From Corallium rubrum (Eukaryota; Cnidaria; Anthozoa; Scleralcyonacea; Coralliidae), in NCBI GenBank assembly GCA_964035015.1, contig OZ036005.1, positions 4,807,747 through 4,871,746 on the forward strand: 64,000 bases of DNA, read 5' to 3'. A model generated the notes under the pieces. The model was not told where the DNA came from and made no database searches. It worked only from the letters and a program-made list of their open reading frames with translations. Below are positions 50,401 through 54,292 of the stretch, piece by piece (the stretch's first letter is position 1; each line of letters begins with the position of its first letter). A program made the position numbers and the translations under genes.

Positions 50401-51056
50401 GTCGTATCAAGATTGAATAATTACGTACTTGTATTTGTGACCGGGAGGATTTGGCACTTTACCGCCGGATTTTATAAATTTTCCTGGTCATCGTGACCGA
50501 CAAGTTGCTAAAAATTATTTGCAGCACTGTTGATGTAGTGTGGATTAATTAAAGTCTGTCGAGACGATAACATTTAAAATTAAATAGAGCGACGTTTGAA
50601 TCACACGTCGCTCTTCAGTTAGCCTCCTTCGCAGACGTTATTATGGCTCGCTTACAAGTGTTAAATAAAAGATAAATTAAGTGAAAACACTGTTCACCAC
50701 AGAACGAAGATGTTCAGCAAACCTGTCAGATAAACGTCTGTCAAGTTTCACCGACAGTATATGTTGGAAGTTATGCCGAATTTCGGCATATCTCGGCTTC
50801 ACCTCGATTTTCAGCAAACTATTTGCTGTAGGCTTACCTCGTTTGGATAGAACGGTGCTATAACGGAATAAGATGCAGCCATAGTCAAGTAAGTCAAAGC
50901 AAATGCAGCAAACGCCAATCTGTTTCTTGTTTTGTATGATCTCTTAGTATCTGAAGACAATAAATGATCTTCATGTTCTTCTCCTAACAGAGTCAGAGGA
51001 ATATTTTCATCAGTAATAGTTGTGTCGTCAAGCGTTGTATCTTCTGTCTCTTCCAT
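13567..51056 (-). CDS. SLC18B1-like: SLC18B1-like MFS vesicular transporter, copy 1, complete (15 exons)
   Basis: Joined exons (transcript order): 50838-51056, 41262-41357, 25856-25929, 24223-24370, 22902-22970, 21774-21867, 21541-21627, 19790-19863, 17655-17756, 17093-17181, 16773-16868, 16136-16210, 14864-14930, 14250-14276, 13567-13626. They total 1377 nt, i.e. 458 codons plus stop, and every junction keeps phase with GT-AG borders. The protein has a ~48-residue acidic hydrophilic N-terminus, then hydrophobic segments fitting 12 membrane helices. Helix 5 carries the antiporter motif C ([12 protein letters not shown], about residues 187-198). Recalled from family knowledge, exon blocks line up with animal SLC18B1, whose length is about the same; that family carries polyamines into vesicles by proton exchange. 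Substrate here is inferred. Introns 1 and 2 are 9.5 and 15.3 kb and transposon-filled. Confidence 0.9.
13651..13858. mobile_element. Insertion unique to copy 1 intron 14 (AATACCG-rich)
   Basis: Repeated AATACCG units. Copy 2 (57290-57310) has the flanks joined directly (CCAAAGT then TGACAGG). Edges TCCAAAGT and CCCGAAGT may be a decayed duplication. Confidence 0.65.
14250..14276 (-). CDS. SLC18B1-like copy 1, exon 14, 27-nt microexon (residues 431-439)
   Basis: 27 nt, phase 0 at both ends, acceptor GTCTTAG and donor GTAAGC. Encodes GFGVILLIQ, the start of helix 12. The same 27-nt exon is kept in copy 2 with one residue changed (V to A), which supports it. Confidence 0.85.
14864..14930 (-). 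CDS. SLC18B1-like copy 1, exon 13 (residues 408-430)
   Basis: 67 nt; acceptor TTCTAG, donor GTAAGC. Encodes [20 protein letters not shown] and CT: the G-P-T-L-G-G block of helix 11. Confidence 0.92.
15098..15172 (-). repeat. tRNA-like SINE head, minus strand
   Basis: A box TAGCTCAGTTGATAGAGC and B box GGTTCGAATCCC; anticodon-loop-like CTAGTAA (Thr-AGT type). Forms an inverted pair with 15232-15310. The acceptor stem does not pair, so not called a tRNA gene. Confidence 0.65.
15232..15310 (+). repeat. tRNA-like SINE head, plus strand
   Basis: TAGCTCAGTTGGTAGAGC, loop CTAGTAA, GGGTTCGAATCCCAG; inverted partner at 15098-15172. The whole pair is absent from copy 2. Confidence 0.65.
15325..15980. 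repeat. 17-bp minisatellite in copy 1 intron 12
   Basis: About 38 units of TGTTGTATTGACTATCG. Copy 2 has the same unit at 59522-59815. Confidence 0.9.
16136..16210 (-). CDS. SLC18B1-like copy 1, exon 12 (residues 383-408)
   Basis: 75 nt; acceptor CTCTAG, donor GTTAGT. Encodes [20 protein letters not shown] and AFNF. The open frame around it (15958-16221) runs on into satellite sequence and is not coding beyond the donor. Confidence 0.9.
16260..16720. repeat. TATCCTCTGC-type repeat, copy 1 intron 11
   Basis: Irregular 10-15 bp units of ATCCTCTGCT; the matching intron of copy 2 has it at 60280-60610. Confidence 0.85.
16773..16868 (-). CDS. SLC18B1-like copy 1, exon 11 (residues 351-383)
   Basis: 96 nt; acceptor TGACAG, donor GTAAGT. 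Encodes [20 protein letters not shown] and [11 protein letters not shown] (helix 10). Confidence 0.92.
17093..17181 (-). CDS. SLC18B1-like copy 1, exon 10 (residues 322-351)
   Basis: 89 nt; acceptor TTTACAG, donor GTATGT, ends phase 2. Encodes [20 protein letters not shown] and [15 protein letters not shown] is a family block. Confidence 0.92.
17220..17640. repeat. Pyrimidine-rich repeat, copy 1 intron 9
   Basis: CTTCCCTTCTC-type units. Copy 2 has a TTCAC array in the same intron (61190-61360). Confidence 0.85.
17655..17756 (-). CDS. SLC18B1-like copy 1, exon 9 (residues 288-321)
   Basis: 102 nt, phase 0; the acceptor follows a pyrimidine tract (CTCTCATTAG), donor GTATGT. Encodes [20 protein letters not shown] and [14 protein letters not shown] (helix 8 and the loop to helix 9). 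Confidence 0.92.
18243..18318. repeat. (GT)n tract then poly-G
   Basis: About 27 GT units followed by a ~20 base G run. Confidence 0.95.
18400..18640 (-). repeat. 5S rRNA-derived SINE, copy 1 intron 8
   Basis: On the minus strand GTTAGTACTTGGATGGGTGA followed by CC..TGGGAAT matches the internal promoter of 5S rRNA, then a GGTTTTCCTCC body. Only the 3' half of 5S is present, so it is a SINE and not an rRNA gene. Confidence 0.75.
19012..19152. repeat. (CCCT)n microsatellite, copy 1 intron 8
   Basis: About 35 pure units. Confidence 0.97.
19790..19863 (-). CDS. SLC18B1-like copy 1, exon 8 (residues 263-287)
   Basis: 74 nt; acceptor TTCCAG, donor GTAATA. Encodes [20 protein letters not shown] and HLKNH (helix 7, with the conserved E-P-T-L). 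Confidence 0.9.
20219..20541. repeat. CTTCCC / TTGCCATCACTTCCC satellite
   Basis: Mixed units in copy 1 intron 7; gives long spurious ORFs on the plus strand. Confidence 0.92.
20581..21050. mobile_element. Disrupted copy of the 62108-62327 MITE
   Basis: Starts CAGTGGCGTAACCAGG and matches the reverse complement of 62108-62327 to about 20715. The match resumes at 20933-20995 after ~215 bp of foreign AT-rich sequence and ends in poly-C without a clear terminus. Confidence 0.65.
21053..21162. mobile_element. Palindrome
   Basis: Arms with AGAGCAAAAGTATCCGGATT and complement. Confidence 0.65.
21541..21627 (-). CDS. SLC18B1-like copy 1, exon 7 (central loop, residues 234-263)
   Basis: 87 nt; acceptor TTTTAG, donor GTTAGT, phase 1 in and out. 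Encodes the hydrophilic loop [20 protein letters not shown] then KIPAFDIV, between helices 6 and 7. The family has a K-[IL]-P block at this place. Confidence 0.85.
21774..21867 (-). CDS. SLC18B1-like copy 1, exon 6 (residues 203-234)
   Basis: 94 nt; acceptor TTCTAG, donor GTAGGA. Encodes [20 protein letters not shown] and helix 6 up to IHQ, phase 1 at the end. Confidence 0.9.
21906..22880. repeat. ACTGT, CACCTGCACTGCA and TGCAG satellites (copy 1 intron 5)
   Basis: ACTGT units (21906-22060), a CCTGCACTGCA mixture (22040-22680), and pure TGCAG (about 22686-22790). Nearly fills the intron between exons 5 and 6. Confidence 0.93.
22902..22970 (-). CDS. SLC18B1-like copy 1, exon 5 (residues 180-202, motif C)
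   Basis: 69 nt, phase 0 at both ends; acceptor TTTTAG, donor GTAAAT. Encodes [20 protein letters not shown] plus LYE. This is MFS motif C (G-x-x-x-G-P-x-x-G-G), characteristic of antiporters. The upstream intron starts only 21 nt from a TGCAG satellite. Confidence 0.92.
24068..24178. mobile_element. Palindrome beside copy 1 exon 4
   Basis: GACTAGACCAGGTTTTCAAG and complement. A shorter one with GACTTGAAATATTA lies at 23885-23985. Confidence 0.65.
24223..24370 (-). CDS. SLC18B1-like copy 1, exon 4 (residues 130-179)
   Basis: 148 nt; acceptor TTCAAG, donor GTAAGA. Encodes [20 protein letters not shown] followed by [19 protein letters not shown] and FPDSVGAVM. The R-A-V-D-G-L-G-A-A block of helix 4 matches the family pattern. 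Phase 0 at the end. Confidence 0.92.
24438..25083. mobile_element. Fold-back element in copy 1 intron 3
   Basis: Outer arms ~190 bp (24438-24625 and 24895-25083) and inner arms with AACGCTGACACC; very similar arms, no ORF. Confidence 0.75.
25148..25410 (-). repeat. tRNA-derived SINE, minus strand
   Basis: A box TGGTCAGAGCATTG and B box GGTCGTGGGTTCAATTCC with a ~130 bp tail; complete copy. Confidence 0.75.
25411..25530 (+). repeat. tRNA-derived SINE, 3' part
   Basis: Begins within the B box (TTCAATTCCTGCCGG) and runs to the shared tail end CCTTAGTAC. Confidence 0.7.
25536..25803 (+). repeat. tRNA-derived SINE, plus strand, complete
   Basis: Inverted copy of 25148-25410; ends 53 bp from transporter exon 3. 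With its partners it can form a long hairpin in the pre-mRNA. Confidence 0.75.
25856..25929 (-). CDS. SLC18B1-like copy 1, exon 3 (residues 106-130)
   Basis: 74 nt; acceptor CTCAG, donor GTAAGT. Encodes [20 protein letters not shown] and the start of helix 3. Ends in phase 2 (GG), completed by the first G of exon 4. Confidence 0.9.
26690..26750. repeat. Duplicated GGGACGTAGCCATGGGGG
   Basis: Two tandem copies with poly-G tails. Bases 25940-26689 and 26751-27240 show no gene. Confidence 0.6.
27243..27441. repeat. (TACTCAA)n heptamer array
   Basis: About 28 units, the last ones TACTTAA. Confidence 0.95.
28414..28905 (-). CDS. bHLH transcription factor (group A, atonal/Mist/FERD3L-like)
   Basis: 163 residues in one coding exon. 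Residues ~55-72 form a basic linker ([20 protein letters not shown]). The bHLH domain spans about 66-125: basic region and helix 1 are [20 protein letters not shown], then a loop (KLNCDGSNQ), and helix 2 is [20 protein letters not shown]. The conserved R-E-R-x-R-M and L-x-K-I-x-T-L-R-L-A-x-x-Y-I are all present, so DNA binding as a dimer is expected. Both flanks are acidic and serine-rich. M-H-K-L-N recalls Mist1 (BHLHA15), while T-L-R-L-A-I-x-Y-I recalls FERD3L/PTF1A; I cannot assign the subfamily. Role in cell-fate control is inferred from the family. It sits in the same orientation inside intron 2 of transporter copy 1. A good splice donor (GTAAGT at 28384-28389) lies 24 nt after the stop, suggesting a 3'UTR intron. 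Confidence 0.9.
28940..28995 (-). promoter_or_regulatory. Possible core promoter of the bHLH gene
   Basis: Reading on the minus strand, a TATA-like stretch (CTATATGA, about 28964-28971) lies ~60 nt before the start codon. This is the only non-transposon sequence between the gene and repeats that begin near 29000. Motif match only. Confidence 0.3.
29005..29095. repeat. Left half of an older inverted-repeat element hosting the Ngaro insertion
   Basis: Contains GGTAGGTAATCTTCGAG followed by four rounds of TTAAGCCCTTCGAG. The reverse complement (two rounds, then AGATTACCTACCTC) is at 35994-36040 on the other side of the Ngaro-like element. Confidence 0.7.
29137..29272 (-). repeat. Split direct repeat B2, 3' end of the element
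   Basis: 136 bp copy of B1. It ends 232 bp before the bHLH start codon. Confidence 0.9.
29360..29550 (-). repeat. Split direct repeat A2
   Basis: 191 bp copy of A1 lying between B1 and B2. Confidence 0.9.
29551..29686 (-). repeat. Split direct repeat B1
   Basis: 136 bp, matching B2 (29137-29272); it abuts A2 directly. Confidence 0.9.
29786..31830. repeat. 66-bp satellite inside the Ngaro-like element
   Basis: About 30 copies of a 66-bp unit made of two diverged ~33-bp halves, each containing TAGCACATCCAA. Because 66 is divisible by three, open frames of up to 252 codons appear on the minus strand with a 22-residue repeat ([20 protein letters not shown] plus YL). The right-hand copies (31300-31830) are scrambled. 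It lies between the recombinase and B1, where some Ngaro elements carry a hydrolase ORF. Confidence 0.9.
31996..32952 (-). CDS. Tyrosine recombinase of the Ngaro-like element
   Basis: 318 codons. An N-terminal SAM-like DNA-binding region ([10 protein letters not shown]) is followed by a catalytic half. The first arginine is in GFLRCGEFT, the H-x-x-R in [11 protein letters not shown], and the nucleophile tyrosine in [13 protein letters not shown]. It would integrate the circular cDNA without target duplication. Full length for the family and free of stops. Confidence 0.92.
   Translation of the reverse strand: MQSLDEQTAALLFQGLAKSTRRTYSASQRRFLEFCYWGQRINSNGSPLPANERTLMMFVAHLARTLKASTIKVYLAGVRSLHIEHGFDNPLKNCLRLERVIRGVKRKQGTGTRPRLPITAAILRRLQPLLNPLNYSDSLFWAACCTGFFGFLRCGEFTTTSSSYDPNTHLSLADVTVDSTLNPTVVLLSIKSSKTDQFRKGHTIRIGATHSSICAVRALMTYLHQRGSKPGPLFMHKTGLPLTRDILVAWLKSALARLGIEGNYSGHSFRIGAATTAATVGIPDHLIKTMGRWLSDAYQLYIRTPPIILEGVAARLLS
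32940..34574 (-). CDS. Reverse transcriptase / RNase H of the Ngaro-like element
   Basis: 544 codons. The RT fingers hold W-R-L-I-L-D-L-S and the motif A region is [10 protein letters not shown] (about residue 170). [10 protein letters not shown] precedes the catalytic box HYLDDFF (about residue 236). RNase H runs from about residue 395 to 520 with the acidic residues in LSTDASG, YKELYP, HCDNESV and IADALSR. All catalytic motifs look intact. It ends 35 residues after RNase H, leaving no room for a methyltransferase. It overlaps the recombinase ORF by 13 nt in a different frame. Confidence 0.93.
   Translation of the reverse strand: MSTCPSVIPANILSNFPINVACLATQLISYPDRSKVDYLITGLREGFHIGFHADNVKLRSATVNCPSANEHPEVIDKYLSDEINAGRIFGPTLTPPFPNLQLSRFGVIPKKNKPNSWRLILDLSFPFDHSVNDGIFKEEFPVSYSKVNDAIRLIVKMGKGALMAKTDIKSAYRIIPIHPADRYLLGMKWRDQYYIDLALPFGLRSAPCIFNTLADLFVWALQNNYHVEDLLHYLDDFFTLGPAGSDVCAESLKSIQRASTDLGIPLAPEKCEGPSTCIVFLGIELDSIQMTARLPQDKLDNLTLIIREWATKKWCTRKTLESFVGSLNHACSVVAHGRTFLRRLLNLLRDSKRHQKFLRLNKECRLDLQWWNEFLPSWNGISFFDLPDWAPVPDFELSTDASGSMGFGAYHQGEWFSAAWLSSQQPLGMAYKELYPILIACHIWGPKWSRKRVLFHCDNESVVHIIKSGTSKDDNIMYLVRALFLITAKLNFHVTAAHLPGKTNSIADALSRFKFQEFFRLVPHAQPTPVEISKELQAHLTCNL
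34598..35779 (-). CDS. Gag-like ORF of the Ngaro-like element
   Basis: 393 codons. The N-terminus is proline/serine-rich and the middle (about residues 150-300) holds helical sequence with W-V-E-C-F and Y-x-A-V-I blocks, as in capsid-like proteins of YR elements. No nucleic-acid-binding finger is in this frame: a cysteine/histidine cluster is read in the overlapping -1 frame at 34623-34946 instead. Start chosen as the first ATG after repeat A1. Assigned mainly by position ahead of RT. Confidence 0.7.
   Translation of the reverse strand: MLDIMATESPPPVIYNDDGTSTSTVNWGTAFQSPEFVSGLQNAIAQSLRAINVPIHPTPPDPQENNPNQPGTSGATEEPASQRQAQGMFSAPSFVQTIGGAVTPRNPYSAAIAQTEPHRDGHQAIPSDTIGGFNNDVSRGQNMPSGFEKAFILGPGRAPIPAKLVTQIVSHKFIELSELIPENLEDPQAETTTFSIEGSTIVPKVITRKKQEVSDILTWVECFNSYTAVISTFFPSRARDLLAYMALIIRTAKRFGGRSWLNYDRAFRREAAASNVQDWSSMKPDLYNYHTATVNPQSSVVPSPPQGKQRGFRPEARGIHPRTSSVSPGTKVRASAKERGVVTVTPAQCPGAKLPTDESTTSSAQTTSENAHRIANFVHAEFSHNKYSNDRAP
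34623..34946 (-). CDS. Out-of-frame zinc-finger segment of Gag
   Basis: An overlapping frame encodes [20 protein letters not shown] followed by [14 protein letters not shown], a cysteine/histidine finger of the kind that ends Gag in DIRS/Ngaro elements. It is in the same frame as RT but closes with a stop before the RT methionine. Either a frameshift mutation in gag or a programmed -1 shift would explain it. Confidence 0.6.
   Translation of the reverse strand: MEQYEARLVQLPHCDGKSTVIGCPFAPSRQATWLSSRSQGDPSSHELCISWNQGSCVSQRAWCRYRHACTVPGCQAPHRRINHQFGSNDKRKRSPDRQLRSRRVFSQ
35803..35993 (-). repeat. Split direct repeat A1
   Basis: 191 bp, matching A2 at 29360-29550 in the same orientation almost base for base. 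5' end of the element. Confidence 0.9.
35994..36040. repeat. Right half of the older inverted-repeat element
   Basis: Inverted match of 29005-29095, separated from it by the retrotransposon. Confidence 0.7.
36041..37475. other. No gene seen; inverted repeats
   Basis: Between 36520 and 36790 there are several inverted copies of TTGTAATTCAGTCAG / ACAATTACAAC. Nothing coding is recognised. Confidence 0.5.
37476..38257. mobile_element. hAT-like MITE with 8-bp target duplication
   Basis: Termini CATAGGCGTAGAG and CTCTACGCCTATG; perfect flanking CCAACAAA at 37468-37475 and 38258-38265. Contains a poly-G run, a nested palindrome (37533-37830) and the shared core 37860-38000. Confidence 0.85.
37533..37830. 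mobile_element. Palindromic MITE nested in a hAT MITE
   Basis: Arms beginning TTACTGTCGTGGCAATAGAA and ending in its reverse complement. Confidence 0.75.
38407..38459. repeat. Perfect hairpin
   Basis: GCCTGCGTCGCATCCGGTCT and its complement around GAGTTTC; a half copy is at 26969-26995. Confidence 0.8.
38475..38727. repeat. (AAAC)n microsatellite
   Basis: About 62 pure units; source of long spurious ORFs on both strands. Confidence 0.97.
38763..38818. repeat. (AT)n microsatellite
   Basis: About 28 units. Bases 38819-39720 show no gene. Confidence 0.95.
39859..41051. mobile_element. hAT-like element inserted in another MITE
   Basis: Termini CAGGGCCGC and GCGGCCCTG; perfect 8-bp duplication AAAATCCT at 39851-39858 and 41052-41059. 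The host sequence is itself MITE-like (core at 39720-39835; end GGCTACGCCCCTG just after). Inside is a smaller element bounded by TTTAGTATACACC (40420-40802) and a hairpin at 40310-40420. No transposase ORF. Confidence 0.85.
41262..41357 (-). CDS. SLC18B1-like copy 1, exon 2 (residues 74-105)
   Basis: 96 nt, phase 0 at both ends, acceptor AG and donor GTAAGT. Encodes [20 protein letters not shown] and helix 2. The block GFIFGMFAL is typical of this family. Too short to show as a long open frame. Confidence 0.9.
41386..42008. mobile_element. TIR element next to transporter exon 2
   Basis: Ends AGTCGGACTGGC and GCCAGTCCGACT. Contains the shared MITE core (41780-41870), inverted relative to the copy at 42290-42520. 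Confidence 0.7.
42009..43254. other. No gene seen
   Basis: Holds an inverted MITE core copy (42290-42520). Short ORFs at 42800-43090 have no family signature. Confidence 0.45.
43390..44372 (+). mobile_element. Penelope-like element 3' fragment, degenerate
   Basis: Coding 43443-43804 gives [20 protein letters not shown] and ends [14 protein letters not shown], but a frameshift near 43635 splits it. Three tandem copies of a ~90 bp unit with CTTCTGAAGA follow (43805-44040), then a 3' end with a weak hammerhead-like motif at about 44290-44330. An AT run closes it. A MITE half (43255-43345) abuts its left end. Confidence 0.8.
43443..43804 (+). pseudogene. Penelope-like GIY-YIG endonuclease, frameshifted
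   Basis: The first frame runs to about 43645 (GIY-YIG core present); the rest ([12 protein letters not shown]..., then [15 protein letters not shown]) is in another frame. Confidence 0.8.
44372..44413. repeat. (AT)n microsatellite
   Basis: About 21 units at the 3' edge of the Penelope fragment. Confidence 0.9.
44426..44775. repeat. Composite repeat (uninterrupted form of 5786-7295)
   Basis: The 5786-5936 repeat runs straight into the 7105-7295 palindrome, joined by TTTTTCTTATTATTATTTTA with no hAT element. Confidence 0.8.
44811..45232. mobile_element. hAT-like MITE, same family, right end lost
   Basis: Starts CAGGGGCGTCGGAAGCG and follows 47777-48185 through the core GGGGGAGCATGCCCCC, then diverges before the right terminus. 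Confidence 0.8.
46115..46330 (+). repeat. tRNA-derived SINE (Glu-like head)
   Basis: A box TAGCACACTGGTTAGTGC, loop-like CTTTCACC, B box GGGTTCGATACTGC, then a GGTTTCCTCCTG body. Bases 45233-46114 show no gene. Confidence 0.65.
46951..47072. mobile_element. Palindrome
   Basis: GATTATTTTTGTGGAAACAC and complement around AAGCTTTCGGCCTG. Confidence 0.75.
47099..47326. mobile_element. Fold-back element
   Basis: GTACAAAGCC outer edges with imperfect arms (ATAGCTTATCT, TTATCCACT). Confidence 0.65.
47777..48185. mobile_element. hAT-like MITE, 409 bp
   Basis: Termini CAGGGGCGTCGG and CCGACGCCACTG; perfect duplication CTTGAAAG at 47769-47776 and 48186-48193. A second copy is at 44811-45232 but lacks its right end. 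Confidence 0.9.
48293..49172. mobile_element. hAT-like MITE with a nested fold-back
   Basis: Termini CATAGGCGTACGGGC and GCCCGTACGCCTATG. Flanks TTAATTCG and TAAATTCG match 7 of 8. A fold-back rich in CAACTTGCAA/TTGCAAGTTG (about 48715-49022) sits inside. Confidence 0.8.
49738..50038. mobile_element. Fold-back MITE
   Basis: Arms of ~100 bp, outer edge CCATAGATAATGGAAGGGGA and complement, flanked by GTTTTAC. The first ~57 bases of the window are the right end of another copy. Confidence 0.75.
50838..51056 (-). CDS. SLC18B1-like copy 1, exon 1 (residues 1-73)
   Basis: Starts at the ATG at 51056 and ends PFYPNE before donor GTAAGC, phase 0. It encodes the acidic N-terminus ([11 protein letters not shown]...) and helix 1 ending in APFYP. 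The conserved P-F-[FY]-P end of helix 1 fits the SLC18 family. The start is the first in-frame methionine of the open stretch. Confidence 0.88.
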
Positions 51057-51509
51057 TGTAAATTATGGCGAAGATACTTCGCAGAAGATCACACAGTACA
51101 CCAGTAGTAGCAGTCCTGTAGTAAATATTGTAAGCTTTGAATATTTCAAATCAAACGCTAGCCTGCGTAACGCCTGCAGGCGCTCTAATTAAAACAGTGT
51201 ATTTTTTGGAATTTGTCAATTTCAAAAACCTAGCTAAATAGCTTAATTAATTTGGAAGTTGATCGAATATCAGTACTCCGTTTAAAAAACACGTATCTAG
51301 AATTAACTAAAATAGCAGTTCTGAATGAGCATGTGTATCAAAGTGCTTTCTTGATTCAGGAATTTGTACATGTGGTATATGTTCGCTCGGCTGTGTCAGC
51401 GTCTCACTCTGACAACATTATAATTATATTATTATGCATGCTGTTGCTATATCTTGGCTGGTTTACGGTTAATAGTGTTGACCACAAAAGAAAACAGAAT
51501 AATTGCGAG

Positions 51510-52388
51510 TGTAACTATAAGTCGAGGGTCGAGAGTCGGGGGTCGAGAGTCGAGAGTCGAGAGTCGAAGTCGAGAGTCGAGGGTTGAAGTCGAGAGTCGA
51601 TAAATTGATCAGAAAATACCATAAAATCATTATATACTATATAATCGATTATATATCGCAACATTGTGTCTTATTTCTACACATCGCGGGATATATTTAT
51701 AACCGATATACAAAGCTTTGAGCCTTTGATCTATTCACTAAAAACCGGGGGAAAGCGGCCACTTTCACGAACAGCTTACATAGAAATAGTGATGTTGCGT
51801 CGCTTTTTAGCGCCAGAGTAATTATGCGGAGATATGTAAACATAATATATATTTATATACAGTATTTTATATGCCCCCAAACATTATCGGATTCAAACGC
51901 AACCAAATCTTTTTTCAATGCGTCAGCAAACTTTAAATTAGAAATAGCTTTCTCATCCATCACTAACAGTGATGAAACACACGACGAAACGTATATGTTT
52001 TAAACGAAACGAAACGAAACGCAATCAGCAAGTCTCTAGAATTTCACAACAAAACGGTGCCTAGCGTTACGCAGAGTAAAATGCTGTAAATAAATACATA
52101 TTATGTTTACATATCTCCGCTAAAAAGCGACGCATACATCACTATTTCTATGTAAGCTGTTCGTGAAAGTGGGCGCTTTACCCCGGTTTTTAGTGAATAG
52201 ATCAAAGGCTCAAAGCTTTGTATATCGGTTATAAATATATCCCGTGATGCGTAGAATTGCGATGCATAATCGATTATAGTATATAATGATTTTTTGGTAT
52301 TTTCTGGTCAATTTATCGACTCTCGATTTCAACCCTCGACTCTCGACTTCGACTCTCGACTCTCGACCCTCGACTTATAGTTACACTC
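51510..52388. mobile_element. Large fold-back element upstream of copy 1 exon 1
   Basis: Arms of ~350 bp (about 51510-51870 and 52040-52388), edges TGTAACTATAAGTCGAG and complement, flanked by 12-bp direct repeats AATAATTGCGAG (51498-51509, 52389-52400). Subterminal GAGAGTC/GACTCTC repeats. Starts ~450 bp from the copy 1 start codon. Confidence 0.75.
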
Positions 52389-52540
52389 AATAATTGCGAG
52401 TAGATTATTGATTTGAATCTCCCTTAATCTCTGTGCGCCGTCCGATTGACTTCTTCATCTTCTTCAAACTCAGCGCATCGATTACATGCCGGCGCGCTTT
52501 ATAGCTACTACAAGTTATGGCAATGCACTTACGATACAAA

Positions 52541-52822
52541 CTAGCCTCCTCCGCAGACAACTCCGTGGCATCCGAAATTGGAAATTGAAAAGGTGATTAT
52601 CTGACACGGGCGCCATATTGACCAAGTTCATGCGGGGAGACTGAGCGTGGCAATTTGGCTCTGGGGACGAGATTGATTTTATCCCCCCAGTTCCCTTATA
52701 CTCTTGTAGTCCCCACTCTGCCTCTCCCAATCCCTTACTGTCCCTTCGCGCTCAGCCAAAGGCCCAAAACATTGAAAAGCTGCCGTTTGGGAAGACACAT
52801 AGTTGCCTGCGGAGGAGGCTAG
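52541..52822. mobile_element. MITE with CTAGCCTCCTCCGCAG termini
   Basis: Inverted ends CTAGCCTCCTCCGCAG / CTGCGGAGGAGGCTAG and direct repeats ATACAAA on both sides. Confidence 0.7.
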
Positions 52823-53132
52823 ATACAAACAGCACACTATTCTTGACGTTGCCTTGTGCCCAGTCCTTTTTCCGAGCTATGTATAGCCGACCAAGATCTC
52901 GATTTTCTAAATTTTGCGTTGTTTCAGTTTGTCGGCATTACGTCATCCATATATGAGCCGACGTGACTCATTGCGCATGTTCCGCTACCGTTCAGCTTCT
53001 TCTCCCTCCCGTCCGCACATAGGTCGGCTCGAAGTCCTACAGGGAGCCAAGCAATTCTTTTTAGCCGAGAATCACCCTCTCCAACGCCACCTCCAGCTAG
53101 CTGGAGAAAGGGATTCGAGGAACGAAACCATT

Positions 53133-53290
53133 TCAAACTTGGCTAGCCTCGACGTCAAACTTGGCTATAAGAGCACCAGGACCGAGGTCGACAAGGGCCC
53201 GAATGGCATCATCAACAGTAATGTAGGGGTCCTTGGGAATCCCATCATTAACACTGTGGCCCGTAGGAGAAGAAAGGTTCTTAATTTTTT
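53133..53290 (-). pseudogene. Fragment of a YR-retrotransposon reverse transcriptase
   Basis: Encodes GHSVNDGIPKDPYITVDDAI then GPGALIAKFDVEASQV, clearly similar to [11 protein letters not shown]... and [14 protein letters not shown] of the RT at 32940-34574, but a different, diverged element. A poly-G run at 53285-53315 interrupts it. Confidence 0.7.
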
Positions 53291-53632
53291 TGTTGGGGGG
53301 GGGGGGGGGGGGGGGTGTTAGGGATTTTTGCCCTGAATTTGCAATACATGTCAAAATTGAACGAAATTCATATGCCATACGTCAGATTAATGGTGCCTTT
53401 CTTAATTATTTGTTCTTGTATATTGGTGGTAACATGATTTTTGTGGGGTCATATTGTTTATTTGCGGCCCTTGCAGTGATATTTGCATCCTCGCTCTGCT
53501 CGGGCGGAAATGTTACTACGTGCACATGACGTCATGGCGGTCATGTTGGAGAAACTTTAACAAAAGAATTCAGATTCAGAAGACAAAGATACGGCGGCTA
53601 TGTTGGAGGAAAACATACTCCAAATACAATAG

Positions 53633-54292
53633 TTGCTAATGGTAGCTGTTCAGAACTGGTCAGATACTAATAAAATGAAGTTGAACGCGAAGAAAACGAA
53701 AGATATGTGGATTTGCTTTGGGAAATCTATCCCACAGCCACCCAATCTTTACACCGCGGGCAATATGATCGAAAGAGTAGATACATTCAAGTTACTTGGT
53801 GTTGGCTGTCAAAGTAACATGAAATGGAATTCTCACATTAAAGAAATTACCCGTAAAGGAAATAGGAGATTACACCATCTAAGGCAGTGTAAGAAGGCCC
53901 ACCTTCCTACGGAAGTCGGTCTTGCAACTTACTGCACCAAAATTCGACCCCTGCTTGAATATGCTGCACCAGTTTGGGATGGCCTACCTCTCTACTTAGT
54001 GAACGACCTTGAACGTATTCAAAGAAGACGTTTACGCATTATTGGTTTACAGGTCGACGCACTTCTTTCGCTTAGCGAAAGAAGAGAGAAACTAACTCTT
54101 CGAGAAATAGAGGCAATTATTCGTGACACAAACCATCCCTGTCATCATCTTGTCCCTGTAGCACATAAACATGACTATTCTACTAGAATTAAAGAAAATA
54201 GTGCTAATATAGGTAACATTATATCTAGAACTGAAAGACATAAAACGTCGTTTATACCTCAGGCAATTGAACTTTTTAACAACAAACTTTAA
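53633..54292 (+). CDS. LINE reverse transcriptase C-terminal part, 5'-truncated
   Basis: 219 codons with the LINE RT thumb pattern: W-S-D-T-N-K-M-K-L-N-A-K-K-T-K, then FKLLGVGCQSNMKWNSHIKE and LEYAAPVWDGLP. The catalytic palm is missing. It lies between two inverted copies of a MITE arm (53566-53620 and 54405-54460), so it landed in that MITE. Its own reading frame is still open. Confidence 0.8.
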   Translation: MLMVAVQNWSDTNKMKLNAKKTKDMWICFGKSIPQPPNLYTAGNMIERVDTFKLLGVGCQSNMKWNSHIKEITRKGNRRLHHLRQCKKAHLPTEVGLATYCTKIRPLLEYAAPVWDGLPLYLVNDLERIQRRRLRIIGLQVDALLSLSERREKLTLREIEAIIRDTNHPCHHLVPVAHKHDYSTRIKENSANIGNIISRTERHKTSFIPQAIELFNNKL

